Origin: Pandoraea sputorum
GTDB lineage: Bacteria > Pseudomonadota > Gammaproteobacteria > Burkholderiales > Burkholderiaceae
Assembly (NCBI RefSeq): GCF_000814845.2
Contig: NZ_CP010431.2
Location: forward strand, 2,852,001-2,916,000
DNA: 64,000 nt
Reading direction: 5' to 3'
Shown: positions 46,026 through 55,786 of the stretch, piece after piece
Position numbering within the stretch: the first letter of the stretch is position 1
Layout: each line of letters starts with the position of its first letter
Notes under the pieces: model-generated
The model's input: the letters and a program-made list of their open reading frames with translations, nothing else
Database searches by the model: none
Told to the model about the DNA's origin: nothing
Translations under genes and position numbers: made by a program

Positions 46026-48338
46026 ATGTCTGCCCCGAAAATTGCCCCGTACGACCGTCCCGCCGGCGGTTGGGGCGCGCTCAAGAACGTCGCCATCCAA
46101 CTCGTCACGCAAGGCATCCCGCTTAAAGGCGCGCGAACGCTGCTCAGCGCGAACCAGCCCAGCGGTTTCGATTGCCCTGGCTGCGCCTGGCCGGACCGCG
46201 AACACGCGTCGACCTTCGAATTTTGTGAGAACGGCGCGAAGGCTGTCGCGGCCGAGGCGACCAAGCGCCGGGTGACGCCTGAGTTCTTCGCTGAGCGCAC
46301 CGTGACCGAGCTGCTCGAACTCGACGACTACACGCTCGAAGGTTACGGCCGCCTCACGCACCCGATGCGCTACGATGCCGCCACGGATCGCTATCTGCCC
46401 ATCGCCTGGGATGCCGCGTTCGCCATGATCGGCGCGCATCTGCGTGCGTTGCCCGACCCCGATCAGGCGGCGTTCTACACCTCGGGACGCACAAGCAACG
46501 AAGCCGCCTTCCTCTATCAGCTGTTTGTCCGTCAGTACGGCACGAACAACTTCCCCGATTGCTCGAATATGTGTCACGAGCCGACCAGCGTGGGGTTGCC
46601 GCCGGTCGTCGGTCTGGGCAAAGGCACAGTCACGCTCGAAGACTTCGAACAGGCCGACACATTGCTGCTGTTCGGGCAGAACCCAGGCACCAACCATCCC
46701 CGAATGCTCGGCGAGTTGCGCGAAGCGGCCAAACGCGGCGCGACCATCGTATCGATCAACCTGCTGCATGAGCGGGGTCTCGAGCGCTTCGCCGACCCGC
46801 AGAGTCCGGGCGAAATGCTGAGCATGGGCGGCACGGCCATCAGCGGTCACTATGTCACGCCAGCGAGCGGCGGCGATTTCGCTTTCGTGAAGGGCGTCAT
46901 CAAACATGTGCTGGAGCGCGACGCCGAGGCCCGCGCCAACGGCGAACCCGCCCTGCTCGACGACGCGTTCATCGCCGAACATACGCACGGATTCGACGAC
47001 TTCGCCGCCGACGTGCGCGCCGAGCGCTGGGACGATCTGGAGCGCGCGTCCGGCGTGTCGCAGGCCCAGATGTGCCAGATTGCCGACGTCTATCTGCGCG
47101 GCGAACGGGTCATCGCAACCTGGGGCATGGGCATCACGCAGCACAAGCAGGCGGTGGCAACGATCCAGATGATCGTCAACCTCATGCTCCTGCGCGGCAA
47201 CATCGGCCGTCCGGGCGCGGGTTTGTGCCCTGTGCGTGGCCACAGCAACGTGCAGGGCGACCGCACGGTCGGCATCAACGAGAAGCCGACGGCTGCATTC
47301 CTCGACCGGATCGGTCAGGTCTTCGACTTCACGCCGCCGCGCCGCGAAGGTCTTGGCGTCGTCGACACGATCTCGGCGATGCTCGCCGGACAGATCCGGG
47401 TCTTCATCGGCATGGGCGGTAATTTCGCGATGGCCACGCCCGACACGCCACGCACGTGGGAAGGTCTGCGTCAGTGCGATCTGACCGTGCATGTGGCGAC
47501 GAAACTCAACCGCAGCCATCTGGTGCACGGCCGCGACGCGCTGATCCTGCCTTGCCTCGGCCGCACGGAAATCGATATGCAGAACGGTGCTGTACAAGGC
47601 GTGACCGTCGAAGATTCGATGAGCATGGTGCACCTGTCGTATGGCATCAACGCGCCGGCGTCGGAGCATCTGCGCTCGGAACCCGCCATTGTCGCGGGTA
47701 TGGCGCAAGCGACAATGGGCCGCGCCGTCGGCGGGCATGACGACTGGCACTGGTACACCGAAGACTACGACCGCATTCGCGACGCCATTGCCGCCACGTT
47801 CGACGACTTTGCCGAATTCAACCGCCGCGTGCGCCACCCCGGCGGCTTCCGCCTGCCGGTGCCGCCGTCGGCGCGCCAATGGCTTACCGCCAACGGCCGC
47901 GCGAACTTCACCACGCACCCGCTGCCCGCCGAATTGCCCATCGACATCGCCCGCAAACAGGCGGGAGATCGCGGCGCGGACGTATTGCAACTCGCCACGA
48001 TCCGCTCGCATGATCAGTACAACACCACGATCTACGGGCTGAACGACCGGTATCGCGGCGTGTTCGGTCAGCGGCGCGTCGTCTTCGCAAACATAGAAGA
48101 TCTGGACGCGCTCGGTCTGCGCGCAGGCGAGCGAATCGACCTCGTCGGTGTGTGGAACGACGGCATCGCCCGTCGCGCGGACGACTTCCTACTGGTCGCC
48201 TACGACATTCCGCGCGGCAGCATCGCCGCGTACTATCCGGAGACGAACGGCCTCGTACCGCTCGACGCCATTGCCGACGGCGCAGGCACACCGACATCCA
48301 AGTCTGTTCCTGTGTTGCTGGAGCGCCGCCTTGGCTGA
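46026..48338 (+). CDS. FdhF/YdeP family molybdopterin oxidoreductase
   Basis: A 770-residue molybdenum-dependent oxidoreductase. An early DCPGCAWPDRE (near 49) replaces the four-Cys cluster of classic formate dehydrogenases; PDCSNMCHEPTSVGL holds the probable Mo-ligand Cys; GMGITQHKQAVATIQMIVNL and GAGLCPVRGHSNVQGDRT are typical of the YdeP subgroup. The fds-type Fe-S domains are absent. No good ribosome site precedes the ATG. It is divergent from fdsR and overlaps the next small gene by 8 bp. Substrate unknown; formate-related in context. Confidence 0.88.
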   Translation: MSAPKIAPYDRPAGGWGALKNVAIQLVTQGIPLKGARTLLSANQPSGFDCPGCAWPDREHASTFEFCENGAKAVAAEATKRRVTPEFFAERTVTELLELDDYTLEGYGRLTHPMRYDAATDRYLPIAWDAAFAMIGAHLRALPDPDQAAFYTSGRTSNEAAFLYQLFVRQYGTNNFPDCSNMCHEPTSVGLPPVVGLGKGTVTLEDFEQADTLLLFGQNPGTNHPRMLGELREAAKRGATIVSINLLHERGLERFADPQSPGEMLSMGGTAISGHYVTPASGGDFAFVKGVIKHVLERDAEARANGEPALLDDAFIAEHTHGFDDFAADVRAERWDDLERASGVSQAQMCQIADVYLRGERVIATWGMGITQHKQAVATIQMIVNLMLLRGNIGRPGAGLCPVRGHSNVQGDRTVGINEKPTAAFLDRIGQVFDFTPPRREGLGVVDTISAMLAGQIRVFIGMGGNFAMATPDTPRTWEGLRQCDLTVHVATKLNRSHLVHGRDALILPCLGRTEIDMQNGAVQGVTVEDSMSMVHLSYGINAPASEHLRSEPAIVAGMAQATMGRAVGGHDDWHWYTEDYDRIRDAIAATFDDFAEFNRRVRHPGGFRLPVPPSARQWLTANGRANFTTHPLPAELPIDIARKQAGDRGADVLQLATIRSHDQYNTTIYGLNDRYRGVFGQRRVVFANIEDLDALGLRAGERIDLVGVWNDGIARRADDFLLVAYDIPRGSIAAYYPETNGLVPLDAIADGAGTPTSKSVPVLLERRLG

Positions 48339-48618
48339 CCTATCTCCCCCTGCCGACAGCGAACTGGCACAGGCGGAGCAAGAACTCGCCCGCCTGCTGC
48401 GAACACTTGGCGACGGGCGTCGTGAAGGCCGCGAGTCGATGTCGCTCGCGCGCCTGGCCAAGCGCAGCGCGTTGCCCATGAGCACGTTGCTGCGATACCT
48501 CAGTGTGCTCACCGAGGCTGGATGGGTCTCGCTGGAAGACGGCGAACGCGGCCTGCAACTTGCCCGGCTGACGTCGACGGGGGCCGAACAGCTGGATAGC
48601 CTTGGCAGTCCTCAGTAA
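48331..48618 (+). CDS. Small winged-helix protein coupled to the molybdoenzyme
   Basis: A 95-residue protein that starts at TTG (48331), overlapping the oxidoreductase stop, with GGAG seven bases upstream. It has the helix-turn-helix SLARLAKRSALPMSTLLRYL and a wing LTEAGWVSLEDGERGLQL, as in small ArsR/IclR-like DNA-binding domains. Translational coupling suggests it regulates, or acts with, the oxidoreductase. No effector domain is present. Other starts in frame lie inside the upstream gene. Confidence 0.75.
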   Translation: MADLSPPADSELAQAEQELARLLRTLGDGRREGRESMSLARLAKRSALPMSTLLRYLSVLTEAGWVSLEDGERGLQLARLTSTGAEQLDSLGSPQ

Positions 48619-48848
48619 CCGCGCGTCCATTGAAAAACGACGGCGTATGACGGAAATGCGACGAAAGTAAGGCGCTGCAATACGACTGACATATTTCCAT
48701 CCCGGCGCCCGACATACACTCTCGTCGCTACGGGGCGGAACACCGCCCCGGGCGCTTACGTTGCCCGACGCGACCCGCGTGATCCATGCGAGCGACTCGA
48801 CATCGGCAACGTCAGGCCACGTCATGTCCGCCATGCCCCGGAGACTTC

Positions 48849-49901
48849 ATGGAGAACGTCGTTGCGCGCCCGGTCGAGATCGACGCCGCCACGCCCTGCG
48901 TCAGCGCCACCGTCGAGAGCGTTGCGACGCCTTCGCCAGCACTATGGCGTCACGCCAGACCGTCGCACTGGAACCCCGCGCTGATCGGCCTCACGGCGCT
49001 CGCCGGACTTTGGCAATGGCTGGGGCTGGGATGGGCGCTGCGTCACTGGGGTGAGACAGCGTTGCTGACGATGCTGCCCGTGCTGCTGCTCACGCCGATG
49101 CATTGGGGGCTGATCCACGAGTCCATCCACGGCCAGTTGCGCCTCAAGCCCCGCGCCAACGAACGCACCGGCCGCTCCCTCTCCTTACTGCTCGGACTGC
49201 CCTTCGAGATCATGCGATTCGGGCATCTGATGCATCACCGGTTCACGCGTCAGCCTTACGACCGTCCCGACATCTCAACCTTGCCTGCCGATGCACCGTT
49301 CGCCGCGCGCGCCAAACGGTGGCTCGGCTATCAGTCGCGCCTGCTGGGCGGCATGTGGTTCACGGAACTGTTCGCGCCGGTGATCGCCTGGTTGCCGGTC
49401 AAGCGCCTGCCCTCGCTGGCCGTGAGCGCACTGGGCGCCGATCCGCAGGACGACGATGTGCGTCGTCGCGTGGTAATGTTCGCCTCCGATCCGGTGCGAC
49501 GCCGCCGGATTCAGCGCGATTTCCTCCTGATGCTTCTCGCACTCGCTGCCGCAGTGTGGGCGTATGGCCCTTGGTGGCCCGTGTTTGCGATGACGTTCGT
49601 CGCGCGCGGCATCTGGCTGTCCATCGCCGACAACCTGCCGCACTACGGCGTGGCGATGGACGAACCCGCACGCGCGCGCAACTTCCGGTCGCCTGCGTGG
49701 GGGCGGCTGCTCGTGCTCAATCACCATCTGCACCGCGTTCACCATCAGTACCCCACCGCGCCCTGGCACCTGCTGCCCGAAATCAACGCTGCGCAACCGT
49801 CATCCGGCCCGGTCATTCCCTACTGGCAGGCCATCGTCCGCCAGTTCCGCGGACCATTGCCCGCCAGCAGCCTGACAGCCAACGCCCCGGTCGCGCACTA
49901 G
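48849..49901 (+). CDS. Membrane fatty-acid desaturase
   Basis: A 350-residue di-iron desaturase. Three His boxes: HESIH (90-94), HLMHH (126-130) and HLHRVHH (near 300). About four membrane segments lie between the boxes, with FAMTFVARGIWLSIADNLPHYG before the last. GGAG is just before the ATG at 48849. Acts on membrane lipid acyl chains or related compounds; substrate unknown. A stable hairpin follows the stop. Confidence 0.85.
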   Translation: MENVVARPVEIDAATPCVSATVESVATPSPALWRHARPSHWNPALIGLTALAGLWQWLGLGWALRHWGETALLTMLPVLLLTPMHWGLIHESIHGQLRLKPRANERTGRSLSLLLGLPFEIMRFGHLMHHRFTRQPYDRPDISTLPADAPFAARAKRWLGYQSRLLGGMWFTELFAPVIAWLPVKRLPSLAVSALGADPQDDDVRRRVVMFASDPVRRRRIQRDFLLMLLALAAAVWAYGPWWPVFAMTFVARGIWLSIADNLPHYGVAMDEPARARNFRSPAWGRLLVLNHHLHRVHHQYPTAPWHLLPEINAAQPSSGPVIPYWQAIVRQFRGPLPASSLTANAPVAH

Positions 49902-49918
49902 CGCGTACGCACCTCAAC

Positions 49919-49945
49919 GACAACGACGCCCCGCGCGTCGTTGTC
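49919..49945 (+). terminator. Stable hairpin after the desaturase gene
   Basis: Perfect 11-bp arms GACAACGACGC / GCGTCGTTGTC with 5-nt loop, 17 bp past the stop. No T tract follows, so Rho-independent termination is uncertain. Confidence 0.5.
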
Positions 49946-50020
49946 TGCGCGCCACGCAAGACACTCCGCGCACTGTGGATTTCGGACCAATTCTTTCAGG
50001 ATTTGTCCGAATCGTGATAT

Positions 50021-50040
50021 AAATGCGAATCGTTTTCGTT
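50021..50040. promoter_or_regulatory. Probable Fur box of the iron-uptake operon
   Basis: AAATGCGAATCGTTTTCGTT, resembling the 19-bp Fur consensus in its two inverted halves (AATGCGAATC and ATTTTCATT type). It lies 26 bp before the first gene of the operon, so iron repression is likely. Confidence 0.65.
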
Positions 50041-50065
50041 AACGTTTACATCATCATTCCACTGA

Positions 50066-50515
50066 ATGCCTGATCGTAACGAGCGACCGACACCGTCTGT
50101 GGATTTGCGCTGCCAGCCACGTCGCCTCAGGGCGGCGTTTTCGTTTCCGTCGGCGCAGCGCCACAGCAGGCGCAAGGCGCTCGGCTTGACGTCCGTATCC
50201 CTGCTTTTTGCGCTCACTTATCAGTCACTCGCGAGCATGTTGATTGCATTGGCCATTGCACTGGCATGGTTAGCAGGCGCTGCCTGCTACCTCACTTCGG
50301 AACACCAGCGATTGCGCGCGCAACGTCTGGCGGCACAGCCCGCGCGCGCGATAGCGCTGGTCGCGGCGATTGCGAGCCTCGTTTGCTGGTGGCTCGCCGC
50401 CGGCCCGTCGGCAGGTATCGCGTCCACGTTCATGTCGCTGTGCTTTGGCCTGCTGTTCTGGCCGTATGCGGCGGGCGGCTGGCACTGGCTGCGCGGAGAC
50501 GCTCATGTGGAGTAG
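50066..50515 (+). CDS. DUF3325-like membrane protein of iron-uptake operon
   Basis: A 149-residue membrane protein. Hydrophobic segments near 45-78 and 92-140; LIALAIALAWLAGAACYLT and the trailing GLLFWPYAAGG resemble DUF3325, a small protein often found next to PepSY and TonB-receptor genes. The first ATG used here (50066) gives a basic leader; the ATG at 50237 would make a 92-residue protein of the usual DUF3325 length, and I cannot choose firmly. No ribosome site is strong. Role unknown. Confidence 0.6.
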   Translation: MPDRNERPTPSVDLRCQPRRLRAAFSFPSAQRHSRRKALGLTSVSLLFALTYQSLASMLIALAIALAWLAGAACYLTSEHQRLRAQRLAAQPARAIALVAAIASLVCWWLAAGPSAGIASTFMSLCFGLLFWPYAAGGWHWLRGDAHVE

Positions 50516-50759
50516 AACCTTCGCGGGCCTTGTGCTCGGCTTCTTCGCGGCCATCGCCTTGTGCGGTGCCGTCGCCTTTATGACACCGGCTGGCTGGCAA
50601 ACTGCCGCGATCCCCGTCATCGCCCTCTTCCCGCTCGTGTGGCTGGGTCTGTTCGCCGTCGTCTATGCGAGCCGCACGGCGGCGCGTGCATGGATCGGCA
50701 TTGGCGCGACCACTGTCGTCGCGTGGGCCGCGCTGCTGCTGGCGCGCACCGTCTGGTAA
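50505..50759 (+). CDS. DUF3649-like membrane protein of iron-uptake operon
   Basis: An 84-residue protein with three hydrophobic segments; RTFAGLVLGFFAAIALCG and SRTAARAWIGIGATT resemble DUF3649 proteins. It overlaps the upstream gene by 11 bp and the PepSY gene starts 10 bp later, so all are one operon. Function unknown; it may help the PepSY protein. Confidence 0.65.
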   Translation: MWSRTFAGLVLGFFAAIALCGAVAFMTPAGWQTAAIPVIALFPLVWLGLFAVVYASRTAARAWIGIGATTVVAWAALLLARTVW

Positions 50760-50769
50760 GGATCACTCG

Positions 50770-52350
50770 ATGCGCGCCCAAACGCTTCGTCAATACCTCA
50801 GTGTCCATACGTGGGCTGGCATCGTGGCCGGTTTCGCGTTGTTCGTCGCCATGCTCGGTGGCGCGTTGACCGTCTTTCATCACGAAATCGAACGCTGGGA
50901 GCAACCGGCGACGCGTCACGCGCCACTCTCGCTCGCGCAGACGGAGCAGCTCGCCGAGATGGTTCGTGCGCAGTACCCTGCCGCTCGCGAGCAAATGGGT
51001 GTGGTACTGCCCAGCCACTCGCCTATGCCCTTCGCCTACTGGCAACAGCCCGATGGCGAATGGATGCAGGCGCGATTGCGTCTGAATGCTGACGGCACTG
51101 CATCGTCGCTCATCACGGGCGATGCGCGCCCCGGTCTGTCGAACACCGTCAATTCGCTGCATTACTCGCTCTCGATTCCAACCTACGGCCTGTATCTGAT
51201 GGGCGTGGTGTCGCTGTTCTACGGCATGGCGCTGATTTCCGGCGTGATCGTGCACCTGCCGCGCGTGACGCGCGACATCTTCGCGTTGCGACCGGGACGC
51301 AATCTGAAACGCTTCTGGCAAGACGCGCACAACGCCATCGGCGTACTGAGCTTGCCGTTTCATATCGTGTTTGCGCTGACGGGTGCGCTACTGTGCCTGA
51401 GCCTGCCGCTGATGATGGCGTTCAACGTGCTGACGTTCGAGAACAAGCTCGCCCCGCAGTTCTTGCAGATGACGGGCGCTGTGCCCGCCAAGATCGCACC
51501 GGTCGACGGCAAGCCGCTCGATCTTCAGGCGGTGCTGGCGCGCGCCGAACACGCAGCCCCCGATCTGGAGACAACGGCCGTTGCCTGGTCGCGCTACGGA
51601 AAATCTGACGCAGTGGCCGAAGTCTATGGCGAGGCGAACGACTCGCTGGGCGTCTTCGGTGCGGTGGCGGTCCGTCTGAACGACGGCGAGATCGTTGGCC
51701 AGCACAGCCCCGGCGTGCGCGACACGAATCATGCAGTGCTTAGCATGATCTACGGCGCGCACTTCGGGAATTTCGCGGGCGACGTCATGCGCTGGGTGTA
51801 TTTCATCCTCGGCCTGATGGGTGCCGTGCTGGTGTATAGCGGCAATCTGCTCTGGCTCGAATCGCGCCGCAAGCGTAATGCCGCCATTCAGCCTGCCAAC
51901 CTGCGATGGATGGCGAAGGCAACGGCGGGGGTATTCCTTGGCACGTGCCTCGGCATCGCTGTGGCGTTCGTCGCTGCCGTGGTCGCGCCGAGTGCGACGT
52001 CGCTGTCGATCTTTGTCGTCACCATCGTGCTATCGATGCTCTTCGCCGCGCTGAGTGCGCCTGCGGTAGCCGCGACCGGCTTGCTCGTAGCGACCGCGTT
52101 TGCCTGCCTCGCGATTCCCGCCGTCGATGCCATGTTCACGCCCGACAATCTCGTGCGGACGCTGGCCAATGGCGACTGGGTGCTCGCTGGCGTCGATCTG
52201 GTCGCCCTCGCCGGTGCCGCGATCTTCGCGCTGTTCGCACGCGCGACGTGGCGCCGTGCACGACTCGGCGATCCGAATAGCGTCTGGGCACGCCCGGCTG
52301 CGACGGACCCAACCACGCCACAAGTCATGCCGCAAACACCCCACAAATAA
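50770..52350 (+). CDS. PepSY-associated membrane protein
   Basis: A 526-residue inner-membrane protein with an N-terminal helix (VHTWAGIVAGFALFVAMLGG) and several more helices; PepSY-type domains lie between (HHEIERWEQP, NDGEIVGQHSP). The ATG at 50770 follows AAGGA. Such proteins are encoded beside siderophore receptors and are thought to act in ferric-siderophore reduction or uptake. It is followed by the receptor gene 60 bp later. Confidence 0.88.
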   Translation: MRAQTLRQYLSVHTWAGIVAGFALFVAMLGGALTVFHHEIERWEQPATRHAPLSLAQTEQLAEMVRAQYPAAREQMGVVLPSHSPMPFAYWQQPDGEWMQARLRLNADGTASSLITGDARPGLSNTVNSLHYSLSIPTYGLYLMGVVSLFYGMALISGVIVHLPRVTRDIFALRPGRNLKRFWQDAHNAIGVLSLPFHIVFALTGALLCLSLPLMMAFNVLTFENKLAPQFLQMTGAVPAKIAPVDGKPLDLQAVLARAEHAAPDLETTAVAWSRYGKSDAVAEVYGEANDSLGVFGAVAVRLNDGEIVGQHSPGVRDTNHAVLSMIYGAHFGNFAGDVMRWVYFILGLMGAVLVYSGNLLWLESRRKRNAAIQPANLRWMAKATAGVFLGTCLGIAVAFVAAVVAPSATSLSIFVVTIVLSMLFAALSAPAVAATGLLVATAFACLAIPAVDAMFTPDNLVRTLANGDWVLAGVDLVALAGAAIFALFARATWRRARLGDPNSVWARPAATDPTTPQVMPQTPHK

Positions 52351-52410
52351 AAGATCGATTCACGACGCACGCGCTGGCACACGGCGCGTCATCTACAGGG
52401 AGATGTACCG

Positions 52411-54654
52411 ATGTTGCAACACCGCCCGCTCGCAGGGCGCGGATTCGCTCGTCCACGCGCCGCGCACGACCTGACGCCTCAACACGTTCCTGCCCCCTCG
52501 CCTATCGCACGCGCCGTCGCGGGCGCGTTCGCGATCTGCGCCGCATCGCTGACCTTCGCGTCCGGCACGGCTTACGCACAACAAACGCCGCAGGCTTCGC
52601 AAGCGACGGATGCGCAACCCGCCGCGAAAGACACTGCGGCGCTGCCCACGACGACCGTATCGAGCAATCGCGATGAAGACGTTAAAGTCGAACGCGTGAC
52701 GAGCGGCGCACTCGGCACGCGGCGTGCCGTGAACACGCCGTTCTCCGTCGTCGGCGTGAATAGCGAGCAAATTAAGAATCAGATGGCGCAGACGGCGACG
52801 GATGCCTTCAAGTGGGACCCGGCCGTCACTACGCTTTCGGAAAACAAGCGCAACGAAAACTCGTACTTTGCGGTGCGCGGTATGCGTGTCGACATGCTCG
52901 ACGGCACCAAGATCGACGGTCAGAACTTCGTCTCGTGGCAGGCCGACATTCCGCTCGAACCGTTCGAACAGGTCGAGCTGCTCAAGGGTCTGTCCGGCTT
53001 CATGTACGGCTTCGGCGCGCCAGGCGGCATCGTCAACTACGTGTTGAAACGCCCGACGGACGAGCCGCTGCGTCAGTTCTCGGTCGGCTACGAAGCCAAC
53101 AACGTGTGGAGCCAGAAACTCGATCTGGGCGGACGCTTCGGCCCCGATAACCGCTTCGGCTATCGCCTGAACCTTGTCAACGAGGAAGGCAACACCGCCG
53201 AGCCGAACAACCACGTGCGCCGCAAGACGATCTCGTTTGCGACCGACTTCCGTATCACCCCCGATCTGACGTGGTCGGCCGACATCGCTTACTGGAAGCG
53301 TCAGACGACGGGCACGTTGTTCGGCATGAGCTTCGGCGGCGCGACGTCGGTCCCCGACGCCAACAAGGTCGCACGCAATCTGGCGCAGCCGTTCACCTAC
53401 TACGAAACCGATGCGCTGACGGCAGGCACCGCCCTCGACTACCGCATCAACGATCAGTGGAAGGCGAGCTTCAAGTACCGCTTCGCTCGTCAGAATCGTC
53501 TGAACGGCGACAGCTTCCTCTACGTGATGAACTCCGCCGGCGACTACAGCGACACGCAGTACAAGTGGAAGACGGCGTACTACTACCAGGCATGGGACGC
53601 GATGGTCGAAGGCAAGTTTGCGACCGGTCCGTTCAAGCACAACGTGGTGTTCGGCGTCGCCTACCAAAGCCAGGTAAAGCTCAACGACAATGGACTGGGC
53701 GGGAATGGCATTTCGCTGGGCACGGGCAACATCTACAACCCGTCTTTGCTGCCGAATCAGGACATCGGCATGGACTACCAGCCGTATCGCAGCGAGAAGA
53801 TCTCGCAGCGTGCCATCTACGCGAGCGACACGGTAGACATCACGTCGCGCATCTCCGCGCTGGTCGGCTTGCGTTACACGCAGTTCAACGACGATCTGTA
53901 TGACATCAATGCACAGACGACGGCCTCGTACAAAGCCAAGCCCGTCACGCCGACGCTGGCGTTGATGTACAAGACGGACAACGATTCGACCGCTTACGCG
54001 AGCTACGTCGAGTCGCTGGAACCGGGCGGCTCGGCCGCCATCACCGACAGCAACTATCCGACGACCTACGGGCCGCTCAAGAGCAAGCAATACGAAGTGG
54101 GCTGGAAGGCGGACAAGCAGTCGTGGGGCGCGAATCTGGCGCTGTTCCGTGTAGAGCGCGGCTACGCGTACACGAACGCGTCGAACTTCTTCGTGCAGGA
54201 CGGCACGCAGCGCTTCCAGGGGCTTGACGCCAGCGGCTGGGTCCGGCTTGCACGTGACTGGCGTGTGATGGGCGGCGTGCTGCTGCTCAACACGAAGGCC
54301 GTGAACGTCGACGATCCGAACGTGGCGGGCAAGCGCATCTTCGCGGCACCCCGCTATGTCGTGACCGGTCGAGTCGAGTACGACACCCCGTTCGTGCGCG
54401 GTCTGACCGTGGCAGCGGGCGTGAAGGTGACGGGACAGCAGGAAGTCGACGCCGCCAACACGTTGTCGATCCCGGCTTACACGACGATCGATGTCTCGGC
54501 CAAGTACGCCACGCGCATCGCGGGCAAGTCCGTTGTGTTCCGTGCCGCCATCAACAACCTGACGGACAAGCACTACTGGACGACCACGTACAACGGGTTC
54601 GTACTGCCCGGCTCGACCCGCACGTTCCTCGCCAGCGCCACGATGGACTTCTGA
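52411..54654 (+). CDS. TonB-dependent siderophore receptor
   Basis: A 747-residue outer-membrane receptor. Signal peptide of about 56 residues ends AYA; a plug domain (about 85-220, VRGMRVDMLDGTKIDG, MYGFGAPGGIVNYVLKRP) and a 22-strand-type barrel follow, ending in F. It fits the FhuE/FoxA/FpvA siderophore group; the ligand cannot be named. GGGAGATG precedes the ATG. Operon with PepSY, Fur box upstream; terminator right after. Confidence 0.92.
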   Translation: MLQHRPLAGRGFARPRAAHDLTPQHVPAPSPIARAVAGAFAICAASLTFASGTAYAQQTPQASQATDAQPAAKDTAALPTTTVSSNRDEDVKVERVTSGALGTRRAVNTPFSVVGVNSEQIKNQMAQTATDAFKWDPAVTTLSENKRNENSYFAVRGMRVDMLDGTKIDGQNFVSWQADIPLEPFEQVELLKGLSGFMYGFGAPGGIVNYVLKRPTDEPLRQFSVGYEANNVWSQKLDLGGRFGPDNRFGYRLNLVNEEGNTAEPNNHVRRKTISFATDFRITPDLTWSADIAYWKRQTTGTLFGMSFGGATSVPDANKVARNLAQPFTYYETDALTAGTALDYRINDQWKASFKYRFARQNRLNGDSFLYVMNSAGDYSDTQYKWKTAYYYQAWDAMVEGKFATGPFKHNVVFGVAYQSQVKLNDNGLGGNGISLGTGNIYNPSLLPNQDIGMDYQPYRSEKISQRAIYASDTVDITSRISALVGLRYTQFNDDLYDINAQTTASYKAKPVTPTLALMYKTDNDSTAYASYVESLEPGGSAAITDSNYPTTYGPLKSKQYEVGWKADKQSWGANLALFRVERGYAYTNASNFFVQDGTQRFQGLDASGWVRLARDWRVMGGVLLLNTKAVNVDDPNVAGKRIFAAPRYVVTGRVEYDTPFVRGLTVAAGVKVTGQQEVDAANTLSIPAYTTIDVSAKYATRIAGKSVVFRAAINNLTDKHYWTTTYNGFVLPGSTRTFLASATMDF

Positions 54655-54682
54655 TTCACAGTGCAGAGGCTCTTCGAATGAA

Positions 54683-54713
54683 GAAAGGCCGCTCGATGAG
54701 CGGCCTTTCTTTT
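54683..54713 (+). terminator. Rho-independent terminator after the TonB receptor
   Basis: 11-bp perfect stem GAAAGGCCGCT/AGCGGCCTTTC with 5-nt loop, followed by TTTT at 54710-54713. The clearest terminator in the window; closes the iron-uptake operon. Confidence 0.9.
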
Positions 54714-54782
54714 AGCGGTGGGGTGGCTGGCGATGGCTTACGCTACACTCGGCCCATCCCGATTGCCTGCTGCAATCTTCGA

Positions 54783-55553
54783 TTAACCGACGAAGGCGCG
54801 CTCGACCAGATAATGACCCGGCGCGTGATTGTGACCTTCCACGAAGCCGCGCTTTTCGAGCAGCTCGCGGGTGTCCTTGAGCATGGCCGGACTGCCGCAC
54901 AGCATGACGCGGTCGTGTTCCGGCGAAAACTCCGGCAAACCGATGTCCGAGAAGATCTTGCCCGATTCGACCAGCTCCGTAATTCGGCCCTGGTTTTCGA
55001 ACTCTTCACGCGTGACCGTCGGGTAGTAGATCAGCTTGTCGCGGACATACTCGCCCAGATACTCGTGCTCCGGCAGATGCTGCGTAATCAGATCGCGGTA
55101 GGCCAGTTCGCTCGTGAAGCGGCAGCCGTGCACCAGAATGATGTGCTCGTAACGATCGTAGACTTCCGGGTCACGGATGATGCTCATGAACGGCGCGAGA
55201 CCCGTGCCCGTCGAGAGCAGATACAGGTTCTTGCCCGGCAGGAGGTTGTCGTCGATGAGGGTGCCTGTCGGCTTGCGGCCAACGATCACCTTGTCGCCCG
55301 GCTTGATATTTTGCAGACGCGAGGTCAGCGGACCGTCCTGCACCTTGATGCTCAGGAACTCCAGCTCTTCCTCGTAATTGGCGCTCGCCATGCTATAGGC
55401 GCGCAGCAGCGGCTTGCCGTCGACTTCCAGGCCGATCATCGTGAACTGGCCATTGACGTAACGGAACGAAGCGTCGCGAGTGGTCTTGAAGCTGAACAAC
55501 GTGTCGGTCCAGTGGTGGACTTCCAGCACGGTCTGTTGATTCTGAATGCTCAT
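54783..55553 (-). CDS. fpr: Ferredoxin-NADP reductase
   Basis: A 256-residue FAD reductase passing electrons between NADPH and ferredoxin or flavodoxin. FAD-binding RAYSMAS (51-57), NADPH-binding STGTGLAPFMSI and a terminal region with HDRVMLCGSPAMLKDTRELL. The ATG at 55553 lies with no strong ribosome site; the upstream frame is leader. It converges on the iron receptor operon, which may be coincidental. Confidence 0.92.
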   Translation of the reverse strand: MSIQNQQTVLEVHHWTDTLFSFKTTRDASFRYVNGQFTMIGLEVDGKPLLRAYSMASANYEEELEFLSIKVQDGPLTSRLQNIKPGDKVIVGRKPTGTLIDDNLLPGKNLYLLSTGTGLAPFMSIIRDPEVYDRYEHIILVHGCRFTSELAYRDLITQHLPEHEYLGEYVRDKLIYYPTVTREEFENQGRITELVESGKIFSDIGLPEFSPEHDRVMLCGSPAMLKDTRELLEKRGFVEGHNHAPGHYLVERAFVG

Positions 55554-55786
55554 ATTGACTTGACGTTTAACGGAGGCGGCGGCACAGCGCTTCGGCACGA
55601 CTGAACGGGTGATTGCCCCGTACAGCCAGACTTGCCTGAATGACGCTTTCGCAGGCCATCCTTGACGGCCCCGATGCCCGAACTCCAGGCGCATCAGGTG
55701 TACGCACTATCGGTTATGGACGGGAAAACCCCACTATTTTACCCCAATTGGGAATAGCTTTCATTTGTCCCCAACGTCATTAAAGA

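Noticed and set aside
46008..48011. A 667-codon minus-strand frame over the molybdoenzyme
   Set aside because: Shadow of the plus-strand gene.
52393..54573. A 726-codon minus-strand open frame opposite the TonB receptor
   Set aside because: No conserved motifs and composition of a shadow frame; the receptor on the plus strand is unmistakable.
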